DNA from: Alphaproteobacteria bacterium
GTDB lineage: Bacteria > Pseudomonadota > Alphaproteobacteria > Micropepsales > Micropepsaceae
DNA length: 64,000 bases
Direction of reading: 5' to 3'
Assembly: GCA_025350465.1 (NCBI GenBank)
Contig: JANXXU010000030.1
Location: 1-64,000, forward strand
Positions 25,972 to 35,629 of this stretch are shown here, piece after piece (the stretch's first letter is position 1; the number at the start of each line of letters is the position of its first letter). The notes beneath the pieces are model-generated. The model did no database searches. It was not told the origin of the DNA and saw nothing but the letters and a program-made list of their open reading frames with translations. Made by a program: the position numbers and the translations under genes.

Positions 25972-26283
25972 ATGAACGATCCACTCCTCTGGTTTGCCTT
26001 CGCCATCGCCATCGGTTTCACCATCTCGGCAATCGTGTCGCACTCCTTCGCAGCGGTGACCAAGACAGAGACACCGTTTAGAATGGACGTTACCTCCGAC
26101 GTGCAGCGTGTTGCGATGGTTGGTCTCCTGCTTTTGGCAGGCCCGCATATCCTGTTTCGAGCGGCCAACAAATCGCGAATCATCGGTGACTGGCCGGCAG
26201 TCTATGTCTGGGCGAGCTATGGTTTGGGTGCGATGTGGAGCTTTGTCCTAGGGTTCGCATTGCTGAGCGTCTTCGCAATCTGA
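25972..26283 (+). CDS. Small membrane protein (DUF6949-like)
   Basis: A 103-residue protein with three predicted helices (about 5-25, 45-60 and 77-101). It contains the loop SAIVSHSFAAVTKTETPFRM and the block GPHILFRAANKSRIIGDWP, a pattern I associate with small alphaproteobacterial membrane proteins of the DUF6949 type. ATG 25972 starts right at the first helix; the frame extends to 25876 without support. Followed by a second small membrane-protein gene. Confidence 0.65.
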   Translation: MNDPLLWFAFAIAIGFTISAIVSHSFAAVTKTETPFRMDVTSDVQRVAMVGLLLLAGPHILFRAANKSRIIGDWPAVYVWASYGLGAMWSFVLGFALLSVFAI

Positions 26284-26399
26284 GGCGACAATTAGTAAAT
26301 TGGTGACGCTGGCGTCACTTATGTCTTGAAACAAGCGTTTGAAATCGCTATCTCGGTCTCGCAGTGCAGCATATTGCATCGCAAAAACGAGAGACCGCC

Positions 26400-26693
26400 A
26401 TGCTATCCGCGCTCTGGAACCTGACTTTAGCTGCTGCCGCGGTTGCCGTTGCGGCCGTCTTCCAACTTGGCTTAATCGCGCCAGGGGACGCATTCTTCTT
26501 AGCTGTCGCCATCGTTCTTGTGTTCACCGGACAACAGCTGATTGCGCGCGAAGACATGGGTCTTGCCGCCGCCGCCCATTCGCTGGTGACGCAGCCGGAA
26601 AGTTATCGCAGCCGCTTGGGCTACCTTTCCTATGTCGCGTGCTTGGCGCTTGGCACGCTCGTCGCGGTGCAAGTGGCCGCGCTTGCCGTCTAG
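26400..26693 (+). CDS. Small membrane protein of unknown function
   Basis: A 97-residue protein with helices at about 3-28, 32-48 and 75-97, ending in VAVQVAALAV. I took ATG 26400 because the twelve preceding in-frame residues are polar; ATG 26364 is the alternative. It may be co-transcribed with the membrane-protein gene 116 bases upstream, and it ends just before a strong bidirectional terminator. No family recognised. Confidence 0.65.
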   Translation: MLSALWNLTLAAAAVAVAAVFQLGLIAPGDAFFLAVAIVLVFTGQQLIAREDMGLAAAAHSLVTQPESYRSRLGYLSYVACLALGTLVAVQVAALAV

Positions 26694-26715
26694 GCGAGAG
26701 AAATCCAGTGCGGCA

Positions 26716-26741
26716 AAAAGGGGCCAACGTTGGCCCCTTTT
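26716..26741. terminator. Bidirectional rho-independent terminator
   Basis: A 26-base perfect palindrome: AAAAGGGGCCAACG followed by its complement ending GGCCCCTTTT, with T tracts on both strands. It separates the convergent small membrane-protein gene (plus) and phoH (minus). Confidence 0.92.
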
Positions 26742-26751
26742 CTTTCGCTTT

Positions 26752-27498
26752 TCAGAGAACAGTGAGCATTGCGGCGACCAGCGGGTGTCGCACAATGTCG
26801 CGATCATCGAGTCTAATCACCGCGATGTCATCAAGTGTCGACAAGCGATCGGCGACCTGAGCTAAGCCCGAAAGGCCCGGCAGCAGGTCGGTCTGATCGG
26901 GGTCGCCCGTCATCACCATTGTCGAGTGCCAACCCAAGCGCGTGAGCAGCATCTTCAATTGGCCATACGTGCAATTCTGCGCTTCATCGATGACGATAAA
27001 AGCGTTGTTCAGGGTGCGCCCACGCATGTAGGCGACGGGTGCGATTTCGATCGTTCCTTCGGCAAGCAATGTCTTTAGCCGCTTGTTGCCCAAGCGGTCG
27101 GAGAGCGCGTCGTAGAGCGGGCGTAGATACGGCGCGAGCTTGTCTTCGAGTGCCCCCGGCAGATAACCGAGGCTCTCGCCCGCTTCGACAGCGGGACGCG
27201 AGAGCATGATGCGGCCAACCTTGCCGTCGTCGAGCGCCTCGACCGCCTTGGCGATGGCAAGGTAGGTTTTGCCAGTGCCGGCGGGGCCAGCGGCCACAAC
27301 CAAATTACGTTTGTCGATCGCCTCAAGGAGTTTGCGCTGGTTGTCGGAGCACGGCCTGACGTGGCGGGTATAGCTGCGTTCGCGATCGTCGCGGTCGTGC
27401 GGGGACCAGCCGCTGCCGCCGGAAAATAAGGCACGGACTTTAGCCGGCGGTTCCTGAATGTCCTCCCTCAAGCGGCGGCGTGCGGACCTTTTTCCCAT
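26752..27498 (-). CDS. PhoH family ATPase
   Basis: A 248-residue cytosolic P-loop ATPase of the PhoH family. The Walker A motif is GPAGTGKT (71-78) and Walker B is IVIDEAQN with D170/E171. SRPAVEAGESLGYLPG and TGDPDQTDL complete the family pattern. It is shorter than the YbeZ type (about 320) and begins with a basic leader MGKRSARRRLRED. A GGGGAAGAGG ribosome site precedes the ATG. PhoH proteins are linked to RNA metabolism and stress, but the biochemical role is not settled. It is not next to ybeY here, so I avoid the ybeZ name. Confidence 0.92.
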   Translation of the reverse strand: MGKRSARRRLREDIQEPPAKVRALFSGGSGWSPHDRDDRERSYTRHVRPCSDNQRKLLEAIDKRNLVVAAGPAGTGKTYLAIAKAVEALDDGKVGRIMLSRPAVEAGESLGYLPGALEDKLAPYLRPLYDALSDRLGNKRLKTLLAEGTIEIAPVAYMRGRTLNNAFIVIDEAQNCTYGQLKMLLTRLGWHSTMVMTGDPDQTDLLPGLSGLAQVADRLSTLDDIAVIRLDDRDIVRHPLVAAMLTVL

Positions 27499-27615
27499 TG
27501 CCTCTTCCCCTCGCTAAGGCGGACGGAGCGATCCCGTGGCGGGCGACCGGCCGCGTACTGAACACTGGCATGTGGGCAAATGCGTCTTGGGCCGGCGTAG
27601 CTTGTGCATCCGGTC

Positions 27616-27635
27616 TTGCGCGTTCCTTCGCGCAA
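27616..27635. repeat. Short inverted repeat in the phoH-PAP2 intergenic region
   Basis: TTGCGCG (27616-27622) and CGCGCAA (27629-27635) flank a 6-base loop TTCCTT. No T tract follows, so it is not a typical terminator. The remaining 289-base interval holds nothing I recognise. Confidence 0.35.
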
Positions 27636-27787
27636 TCCCTCTGACGTCCCGTTTCCCCGCGACCATCAGGCACTGACGCAGCAACTCCTTCGAATCACTC
27701 AAGTGAACTCAAGGTACGCTCAACCCGAGTCGCTGTGTGTGTGAGTAACGTGACAATCCCCGACCGTGGCGGGGTTGCATCAAATCG

Positions 27788-28675
27788 TTAAGGCGCGGCC
27801 GGACGCGATACGCGGCCAATGCTGAACAGGAAGGGCACGAGCGCGGTCGCGTAGAAACCGATGATTGCCGACAGGATCCATGAGGCGGCCATCTTGGTAA
27901 GGCCGGCGCCCAGCAGCAATTGCTCCAGAGGTTTGTAGCCCAAGACCAACACCGCCGCTGCGGCAACGCTCGCGACGATGGCAACAATCCAATTCTGCGG
28001 CTTGCCGAAGCGGATCCAGTTGCGCTCGACGATGACGCCCGACCACCAGCCGAACAAAAATCCAAAGAGCGCGAACGACACGCCGGGACCGCTGGAACCC
28101 GGCCAGGCGAACCAAACCACAGGCTGGATCGCCAGTATCACAGCAAGCTGCAGCAACGGATTGGCATCGTGCCAAAACCTGAATTCGTCGGAGACGAGCG
28201 TGCGATAGGCAACGACAGTCGCGAGACCTATGAGCACGCCGGCCAAGACGTCCTCGATATCATGCACGCCGAGATAGAGCCTGCTCAAACAAACGCCGAC
28301 AGCAATCGCGATCGCGACCGGCCAGGCCCACCAGCGTTTGATCTCATAGGCGATCCACAGCCACATCGCGGTCGCAACCTGCGCGTGGCCTGAGGGTAGT
28401 CCATAGGAATCGCCGACACGCGGGTCGAGCGCGAATTGGAACGGCGGTCGCGGATCGTGGAAGAGATCCTTCAAGAACGCGTTCAAGACGCCGGTGATGA
28501 TGATCAGCACAGCAAGCCGCGTGAACATATGCTTGTTCCACAGCCAGTAACCGATCGGCAGAGCAATCAGAAAGAACGTCGAATAGCCGAGCCAGGTGAG
28601 GGCATTGAAGAAGACGGTGAGTTCCGGCGTGCGCAACGGCGGCACCCAAGAGATGTCGTGCAAGAAGGTTTCCAT
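27788..28675 (-). CDS. PAP2-superfamily membrane phosphatase
   Basis: A 295-residue inner-membrane protein with the three PAP2 motifs: KDLFHDPRPP (69-78), YGLPSGHAQ (91-99) and SRLYLGVHDIEDV (131-143), the last two carrying the catalytic histidines and the arginine. About seven to eight hydrophobic helices follow. Such enzymes dephosphorylate lipid phosphates such as undecaprenyl or phosphatidyl-glycerol phosphates, or sphingoid phosphates; which one cannot be told here. The C-terminal half adds four helices beyond the core domain. Confidence 0.9.
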   Translation of the reverse strand: METFLHDISWVPPLRTPELTVFFNALTWLGYSTFFLIALPIGYWLWNKHMFTRLAVLIIITGVLNAFLKDLFHDPRPPFQFALDPRVGDSYGLPSGHAQVATAMWLWIAYEIKRWWAWPVAIAIAVGVCLSRLYLGVHDIEDVLAGVLIGLATVVAYRTLVSDEFRFWHDANPLLQLAVILAIQPVVWFAWPGSSGPGVSFALFGFLFGWWSGVIVERNWIRFGKPQNWIVAIVASVAAAAVLVLGYKPLEQLLLGAGLTKMAASWILSAIIGFYATALVPFLFSIGRVSRPAAP

Positions 28676-28723
28676 GTGCGCCTATAGCACGGAATTTGTC
28701 CGTGTACTGCGTATCCAGAAAAA

Positions 28724-28747
28724 ATGCCGGAGCGATGGCTCCGGCAT
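28724..28747 (-). terminator. Rho-independent terminator for the zinc-ribbon gene
   Basis: ATGCCGGAGC (28724-28733) pairs with GCTCCGGCAT (28738-28747) around a GATG loop. On the minus strand it runs into TTTTTT (complement of 28719-28724). Confidence 0.85.
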
Positions 28748-28775
28748 CATCGCAACGGCTTAGCGTTTGGTGGTG

Positions 28776-28949
28776 TCAGCTTTCGCGTCTCGGGCGGCGG
28801 CGGAAGAGCGAGACGATGGCTGCAGCAAGGTGGTGCACGCCGGGCGCGATCGAGTGACCGCAGTGATCGCATTTGGCGTGGGCCTTCTCAGTCTCGTGGC
28901 CGCAGTGCGGGCATTTGATCGTGTCGTGATGGTCGTCGTGCTTGCTCAT
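28776..28949 (-). CDS. 57-residue zinc-ribbon protein
   Basis: A very small protein starting MSKHDDHHDTIKCPHCGHET, with two CPHCGH/CDHCGH knuckles 14 residues apart that form a zinc ribbon. A short hydrophobic/amphipathic stretch VHHLAAAIVSLFRRRPRRES with an arginine-rich end follows. A GGGACAG sequence precedes ATG 28949, and a good terminator follows 29 bases after the stop, so it is a complete monocistronic gene. The basic tail might bind membrane or nucleic acid. Function unknown. Confidence 0.8.
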   Translation of the reverse strand: MSKHDDHHDTIKCPHCGHETEKAHAKCDHCGHSIAPGVHHLAAAIVSLFRRRPRRES

Positions 28950-29091
28950 TTCAGACTGTCCCTTGGTACGTTGCACCGCGGTGACGAGACCACACGTGAT
29001 TTCTTGAGTCAAAGAGGCACGTGAGTTTCCCCAGTCTTTTCGAAAGGCGATTCGCGCGACACGCGAAACGGACAGCGGCAATTTTCCCGGA

Positions 29092-29112
29092 CGGAAGTCC
29101 AGCGGACTTCCG
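29092..29112. repeat. Perfect 9-base inverted repeat upstream of mccB
   Basis: CGGAAGTCC (29092-29100), AGC, GGACTTCCG (29104-29112). There is no T tract, and it lies 128 bases before the mccB start in a 290-base intergenic region. A second inverted pair TTCGCG/CGCGAA (29051-29067) lies nearby. Could be an operator for the acyl-CoA gene. Confidence 0.45.
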
Positions 29113-29239
29113 GTCCAATTTCGGTCGCGGGATAGCGCAAGGTGTGCGGCCCTTGCCGCTTTCAAGACTTGAGCGCCGTTGCGACTCGCGAGCGCCCATG
29201 CTTGTTTGCGCCAGGCGCAAACAACGAGGCCGCCGGGCA

Positions 29240-30847
<1,608 letters not shown>

Positions 30848-30858
30848 GCGATGCGGTT

Positions 30859-32748
30859 CTAGATTTCCACCTTCGTGCCCACTTCAATGACGCGGTCGGC
30901 GGGGATGTTGAAGAAGTCGGGGGCGCTTTGGGCGAGGCGCATCATCATGATGAAGAGATTCTCGCGCCAGATCATCATGCGCGGATGGACTGACGGCACC
31001 AACGTTTCGCGGCCCAAGAAATACGAGGTGAGCATGGGCTCCATGGGAAGGCCTTGCGCTCCGGCGTTGGCGAGCGCTTCGGGGACGTTTACGCGTTCGA
31101 CAAAACCGTAGCGCAAGATCACCCGCCAAAAACGCTTGCTCAGCGGTATGACCTCGATGCGCTCTTCGTCGGGTACGCGCGGTGTCTCTTCGACCGTCAC
31201 GGTCAAGAACACGACGTGTTCGTGCAGAACCTGATTGTGTTTCAGATTGTGCAGCAGCGCATGCGGCACGCCGTCGGTCGCCGCCGTCATGTAGACGGCC
31301 GTGCCTTTGACGCGATGGACGGACGAGGCGCTGATATTCTTGATGAAGGCGTCGAGCGGCATGGCGCTTTCGCGTCGAATGGCGAGAATGATTTCGCGCC
31401 CCTGACGCCAGGTCATGATCAGCAACGCGACGGCGAAGCCGACTGTCAGCGGCAGCCAACCACCTTGCGCGAACTTCAAGAGGTTGGCGCACAGGAAGGT
31501 GATGTCGACAATGAGAAAGCCGCCGGTCACCAACAACGTCTGCCACATCGGCCATTTCCAAACGTCGCGCGTTACGAAGAAGGACAGCATCGTCGTCGCG
31601 ACCATCGTGCCGGTCACAGCGATCCCGTAGGCGTTGGCGAGCGCCGACGATGAGCGAAAGCCAACGACCACCAGAGCAACGGCGACAAGCAGAATCCAAT
31701 TCACCGCCGGCATGTAGATCTGACCGCGCGCGCTTGCCGACGTATGGGTCACCTGCATGCGCGGCACGAGGCCGAGCTGAATGGCCTGGCGGGTGAGCGA
31801 AAAGGCGCCCGAAATCACCGCTTGCGAAGCAATGACCGTGGCGAGCGTCGCCAGCACGATCAATGGCACCAAGAGCGCGCCCGGCACCATGCGATAGAAC
31901 GGATTCTCCGCTGCCTCGGGATGTCCGAGAACGAGCGCGCCTTGCCCGAAATAGTTGATGATGAGTGCCGGAAAAACGAAGGCAAACCAAGCGATCCGAA
32001 TCGGTAGCCGTCCGAAATGCCCCATGTCGGCATAGACGGCCTCTGCTCCGGTGACGGCGAGGAACACGCTGCCCAAGGTCAAGAAACCGATATGCGGACT
32101 GGCAAGAGCGAATGTCAGGCCATAGGCAGGATTGGCCGCTAACAACACCACCGGGTTCTGGACGATCTGAACGGCGCCGGCGATCGCGATCACCAAGAAA
32201 TAGACCGCCATTACCGGGCCGGACAGCAAACCGATGGTCTCTGTGCCGCGCGCCTGAATCGCGAAGAGCAGGACGAGAATAATCAGCGCCGCCGGCACGA
32301 CCACTGTATCAAGCGAGGGCGCAAACACCTCGAGACCTTCGACAGCCGAAAGCACGGAGATTGCCGGCGTGATTATGGAATCGCCGTAGAACAACGCGGC
32401 CCCTACCATCGCCAATCCCAGGATGATGTTTCGCCGCCGTGCGTCATGGGGCTTTGCCTGGGCGCCCATCGCCATCAACGCGAGGATACCGCCTTCGCCC
32501 TTGTTCTCCGCGCTCATGATGAAGAGGACGTATTTGATCGAGACGATGATGGTGACGGCCCAAAAGACGAGCGACAGAACGCCGTAGACCGCGCCCGTCA
32601 TGTCGCCGGCGGGGGCCGCCGCATGGAGCGACTCCCGAATGGCGTAAAGCGGACTCGTGCCGATATCTCCGAACACCACACCGAGCGCACCGAGTGCGAG
32701 CGCGGGCGTCGAACTGCGCGCCACGTGGCTCGTATTCATCTTCAACAT
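30859..32748 (-). CDS. kup: Low-affinity potassium transporter Kup
   Basis: A 629-residue potassium uptake permease with about 12 membrane helices and a cytosolic C-terminal domain. The family start ALGALGVVFGDIGTSPLYAI is present, as are EGGILAL, GDSIITPAISVLSAVEGLEV and NPFYRMVP. Start placed at MLKMN (32748), because the longer frame to 32799 runs into the upstream gene, which ends at 32777. Length agrees with Kup proteins (620-635). It lies on the opposite strand inside what is elsewhere a continuous leucine-degradation operon. Confidence 0.95.
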   Translation of the reverse strand: MLKMNTSHVARSSTPALALGALGVVFGDIGTSPLYAIRESLHAAAPAGDMTGAVYGVLSLVFWAVTIIVSIKYVLFIMSAENKGEGGILALMAMGAQAKPHDARRRNIILGLAMVGAALFYGDSIITPAISVLSAVEGLEVFAPSLDTVVVPAALIILVLLFAIQARGTETIGLLSGPVMAVYFLVIAIAGAVQIVQNPVVLLAANPAYGLTFALASPHIGFLTLGSVFLAVTGAEAVYADMGHFGRLPIRIAWFAFVFPALIINYFGQGALVLGHPEAAENPFYRMVPGALLVPLIVLATLATVIASQAVISGAFSLTRQAIQLGLVPRMQVTHTSASARGQIYMPAVNWILLVAVALVVVGFRSSSALANAYGIAVTGTMVATTMLSFFVTRDVWKWPMWQTLLVTGGFLIVDITFLCANLLKFAQGGWLPLTVGFAVALLIMTWRQGREIILAIRRESAMPLDAFIKNISASSVHRVKGTAVYMTAATDGVPHALLHNLKHNQVLHEHVVFLTVTVEETPRVPDEERIEVIPLSKRFWRVILRYGFVERVNVPEALANAGAQGLPMEPMLTSYFLGRETLVPSVHPRMMIWRENLFIMMMRLAQSAPDFFNIPADRVIEVGTKVEI

Positions 32749-32776
32749 GTGCACTCCGTTGGATCGATGTAGACGG

Positions 32777-33148
32777 TCAATTGGTCGCCGAGACCGCAAT
32801 CTTGTAATGTATCGGCGCCGCGCATCCGTTTTGGGTGTCTTGCGATGCGCATTCGACGTCGAGTGCCGTTGTGCCCGAGAGTGTTCTGGCCGGTCTGATC
32901 GCGCACACTTTGGTGCAAGCTTCCCCGGCCGCCTTGATCAACGCGCCGACGGCGTCATAGCGCGCAGACGGAAGTTCCATTCGGACGAGCTGTTCCTCGG
33001 TCGCGCTGTTCAGCGGCCCATAGTTGGCGATGATGACAACGATCGCGAAGACGCTGACGATGGCTGCAACCCCAATACCCCAAGCGAGTGGCGGACCGAT
33101 TCCTTGACGGCCTGCATTGGTGAACCAGCGCTTCAAGTGATCGCTCAA
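32777..33148 (-). CDS. Hypothetical single-helix membrane protein
   Basis: A 123-residue protein with a basic cytosolic start, one membrane helix (about 22-44, LAWGIGVAAIVSVFAIVVII) and a periplasmic part with four cysteines (EACTKVC, DVECAS, NGCAAP) likely forming two disulfides. It sits 28 bases upstream of kup on the same strand, so the two are probably co-transcribed. Family not recognised. Confidence 0.7.
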   Translation of the reverse strand: MSDHLKRWFTNAGRQGIGPPLAWGIGVAAIVSVFAIVVIIANYGPLNSATEEQLVRMELPSARYDAVGALIKAAGEACTKVCAIRPARTLSGTTALDVECASQDTQNGCAAPIHYKIAVSATN

Positions 33149-33281
33149 GTCAAGCGGCTGCCTTCGTCGTCGCGCTTTCGCGCACTGTCGCCAGATCGTA
33201 GCGGGGTCTGGTGTAAGGCGTCCGTTGGGAATTCGGCGGCGGCGAGTAAGGAATGTGTAAAGTCTGGCCGCGTGTGAGGTT

Positions 33282-34082
33282 CTAAACGTCTTTCAGGAAG
33301 GCGATCATCGCGGGAAACGCCTCGCGGTCTTGCAGCATGAACAGGTGCCCGCCCTCAAAGAAGCGCAACACCGAACCTGGAATGCGTGACGCCATCGTCT
33401 CCTGCGTCTCGGGCGTCGCGATGCCGTCGAATTTGCCGGCGCAGATCAATGTCGGACAGGCGATACGGTTCAGGCGGTCCCAGGTGCTGTGATGAGAGCG
33501 CGCTTCGATCTGGCGGCGCGCGCCCATTGCGTGGCCGGGTTCGTCGGCGAACGGGTCAGCTGAGGCCATAGTCAGCTGCTGCGCATACTGCTCCGGGTGC
33601 GCCTTTGCCCACGCCGCGTCGTGACGGCGGTCGGAGATGGGGATCATGTGGCGGGCCCGCTCATCGCGCGACATATGCTCTATTTCGTTGAGCGGATAAG
33701 AAGCGCCGCCCGCGCCGCCGGGCGAGGTGCAGGCGAGCACCAGACGCGTCACCATCTTCCCATGTCGGATCGCCAATTCCTGCGCTACCATCCCGCCGAA
33801 CGAAACGCCAACGACCAATGCCTTCGTCCAGCCGATGTTGCTCAAGAGGCGAGCCGCATCGTTGGCGTAGTCGGCCATTGTGTATGTGCGGTCGGGCCTT
33901 GCGCTGCGGCCGAGGCCGCGTTGATCAAAGGCGAGCGTATCGAAATGCTTGGGGAGCGGGCCGTCGAAAACGTTCGGGCTGTTGCGCAAATCGCCACCGG
34001 TGCCGGAGATGAAGAGGAGTGGCGGCCCCTCACCGTTGCGCTCGTAGTAGAGGTCAAGGTCGCCAGCACGAAGGATGGGCAT
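33282..34082 (-). CDS. Alpha/beta hydrolase
   Basis: A 266-residue alpha/beta hydrolase with block AFDQRGLGRSARPD, nucleophile S94 in GVSFGG, acid residue probably in CAGKFDGIATPE, and histidine in EGGHLFMLQD. The oxyanion region is FISGTGGD instead of HG, as in 3-oxoadipate enol-lactonase-like and related esterases. Not closely similar to the two hydrolases at 14-17 kb. Monocistronic on the minus strand. Substrate unknown. Confidence 0.88.
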   Translation of the reverse strand: MPILRAGDLDLYYERNGEGPPLLFISGTGGDLRNSPNVFDGPLPKHFDTLAFDQRGLGRSARPDRTYTMADYANDAARLLSNIGWTKALVVGVSFGGMVAQELAIRHGKMVTRLVLACTSPGGAGGASYPLNEIEHMSRDERARHMIPISDRRHDAAWAKAHPEQYAQQLTMASADPFADEPGHAMGARRQIEARSHHSTWDRLNRIACPTLICAGKFDGIATPETQETMASRIPGSVLRFFEGGHLFMLQDREAFPAMIAFLKDV

Positions 34083-34337
34083 TGGCTTGTTCCTCGGATC
34101 GAGTGTCGCGGACTACTTTGGATCTTTTCACAAGACGGCGGCATCGGCGCAACATCGCCCTTTTCCCGGCCCCTTGGGCCTCATTGGCGGCGCTGCCGAG
34201 TTCCCCTTGATCGCGAGCAGTTGGGCCGGCGTTTGGCACGAAGTCTCTTCGCGTCTGCAGCGTGAGTCCGTCAACGACTTGGGCTAGGCTTGCTCCACGT
34301 ACCGCGGGGGCGGTCGACCAAAATAAGGAATGAGATC

Positions 34338-34676
34338 ATGTGGGCAACCGTGCAACCTTGGATCGATTGGATTTGGGAGTATTTTCGTACCGGCTTTCAC
34401 GACGTGAACCAGGTCTTGGGTTTGCTGATTGCGATCGCTGCCGCGTATCTCCTGAGCAGATACAGCCGCATCTTCGTCATCGCGCTCGGCGCGCTCGTCT
34501 TCTATGTGATCGCCGAGGTGATGATTCCGGTGGTGGCGAATCACGCGCAATTTCAACTGCCGAATATGGTCGAACAGGGATACTGGCAGCGTCTGGCGGC
34601 GATCTACGCCGGCTTTTTGCTGATCATCACGGTGTTCTACGTCGTGAAGCGGATGCTGCTGCGTAGCGGGCACTAG
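34338..34676 (+). CDS. Small membrane protein of unknown function
   Basis: A 112-residue protein starting MWATVQPWIDWIWEYFRTGF, an aromatic amphipathic leader, followed by three hydrophobic helices (about 24-40, 43-65 and 87-105) and a basic end. The frame extends to 34290, but the leader methionine at 34338 is preceded by the more likely ribosome site (AAGGAATGAG). Position upstream of liuC on the same strand is the only context. Family not recognised. Confidence 0.65.
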   Translation: MWATVQPWIDWIWEYFRTGFHDVNQVLGLLIAIAAAYLLSRYSRIFVIALGALVFYVIAEVMIPVVANHAQFQLPNMVEQGYWQRLAAIYAGFLLIITVFYVVKRMLLRSGH

Positions 34677-34800
34677 ATCGAGCCTAAGGCTGCGTCCTTG
34701 CACAGGATTGTTCACAGCCTGCCCCTCGCCGTGCATGCGGCGAGAGGCTAGGGTGCTGGCTCGTCCGCGCTCGGCGCGCGGCCAGCTGATGAGGGCACCC

Positions 34801-35604
34801 ATGGCCGACGAAGGCGAAGAACTCGTCCTGCTGAACACGACGCGCGACGGTGTTGCCGTCATCACGTTGAACCGGCCACGCGTGCACAATGCGTTCAACC
34901 CGGACGTGATCGAGCGACTCTCGGCCATCTGCGAAGACTTGCGGCATGACGCCGACCGCATCCGAGCGGTTCTCATCGAGGGTGCAGGTCCGAGCTTTTC
35001 GGCGGGCGCCGATCTCGCCTGGATGCGCGCTGCCTCCGATTACACAACCCACGACAATCGCGAGGACGCCGGCGGCATGGCTGAGATGCTGCGCCGCTTG
35101 AGTACGCTGCCACAGGTGACCATTGCCTTGGTTCACGGCGCGGCGATGGCGGGAGGATGCGGGATCGTTGCGGCTTGCGACATCGCGGTGGCGACGAGGA
35201 CAGCGAGCTTTGCGCTTTCCGAAGTGAGACTCGGCATCATTCCAGCGGTCATTTCGCCCTATGTGATCGGCGCGATCGGGCAGCGTGCGGCGCATCGCTA
35301 TTTCCTGACTGCGGAACGCTTCGATGCGGCCCAGGCTCATGCCATAGGGCTCGTCCACATCGTGGTTGAGGATCAGCCGGCGCTGGCCCAGGAATCGGAA
35401 CGCTTGGTGCAGCAGATCTTCACCTGCGCGCCGGGCGCTGTCGCGGCGGCGAAGCAGCTGATCGCCGCAGTTGCTGGCAGGCCGGTCGATTCGCATTTGA
35501 TTGCGGACACGGCACGGCGCATCGCCGAGCGCCGCGCGAGCGACGAAGCGAAAGAGGGGCTCGCTGCGTTCCTCGAAAAGCGCAAGCCGAAGTGGGCGAG
35601 TTGA
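34801..35604 (+). CDS. liuC: Methylglutaconyl-CoA hydratase-type enoyl-CoA hydratase
   Basis: A 267-residue crotonase-fold enzyme of leucine/isovalerate degradation (3-methylglutaconyl-CoA to HMG-CoA). Oxyanion blocks are FSAGADLAWM and HGAAMAGGCGIVAACDIAVA. One catalytic glutamate, E141, is kept in FALSEVRLGIIPAVISPYVI, a stretch typical of the LiuC/AUH group. The other glutamate position is glycine, as in that group. AGGG lies 5 bases before ATG 34801; an ATG at 34789 is an alternative. mccA starts 25 bases downstream, so the pair is an operon. Closest rival call is a generic enoyl-CoA hydratase. Confidence 0.86.
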   Translation: MADEGEELVLLNTTRDGVAVITLNRPRVHNAFNPDVIERLSAICEDLRHDADRIRAVLIEGAGPSFSAGADLAWMRAASDYTTHDNREDAGGMAEMLRRLSTLPQVTIALVHGAAMAGGCGIVAACDIAVATRTASFALSEVRLGIIPAVISPYVIGAIGQRAAHRYFLTAERFDAAQAHAIGLVHIVVEDQPALAQESERLVQQIFTCAPGAVAAAKQLIAAVAGRPVDSHLIADTARRIAERRASDEAKEGLAAFLEKRKPKWAS

Positions 35605-35629
35605 CGGTGCATTCGGTTCTGCAACCTTG

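Noticed and set aside
27788-28175. Overlapping minus-strand ORFs within the PAP2 gene
   Set aside because: They are other frames of the same strand; the PAP2 frame carries all three catalytic motifs.
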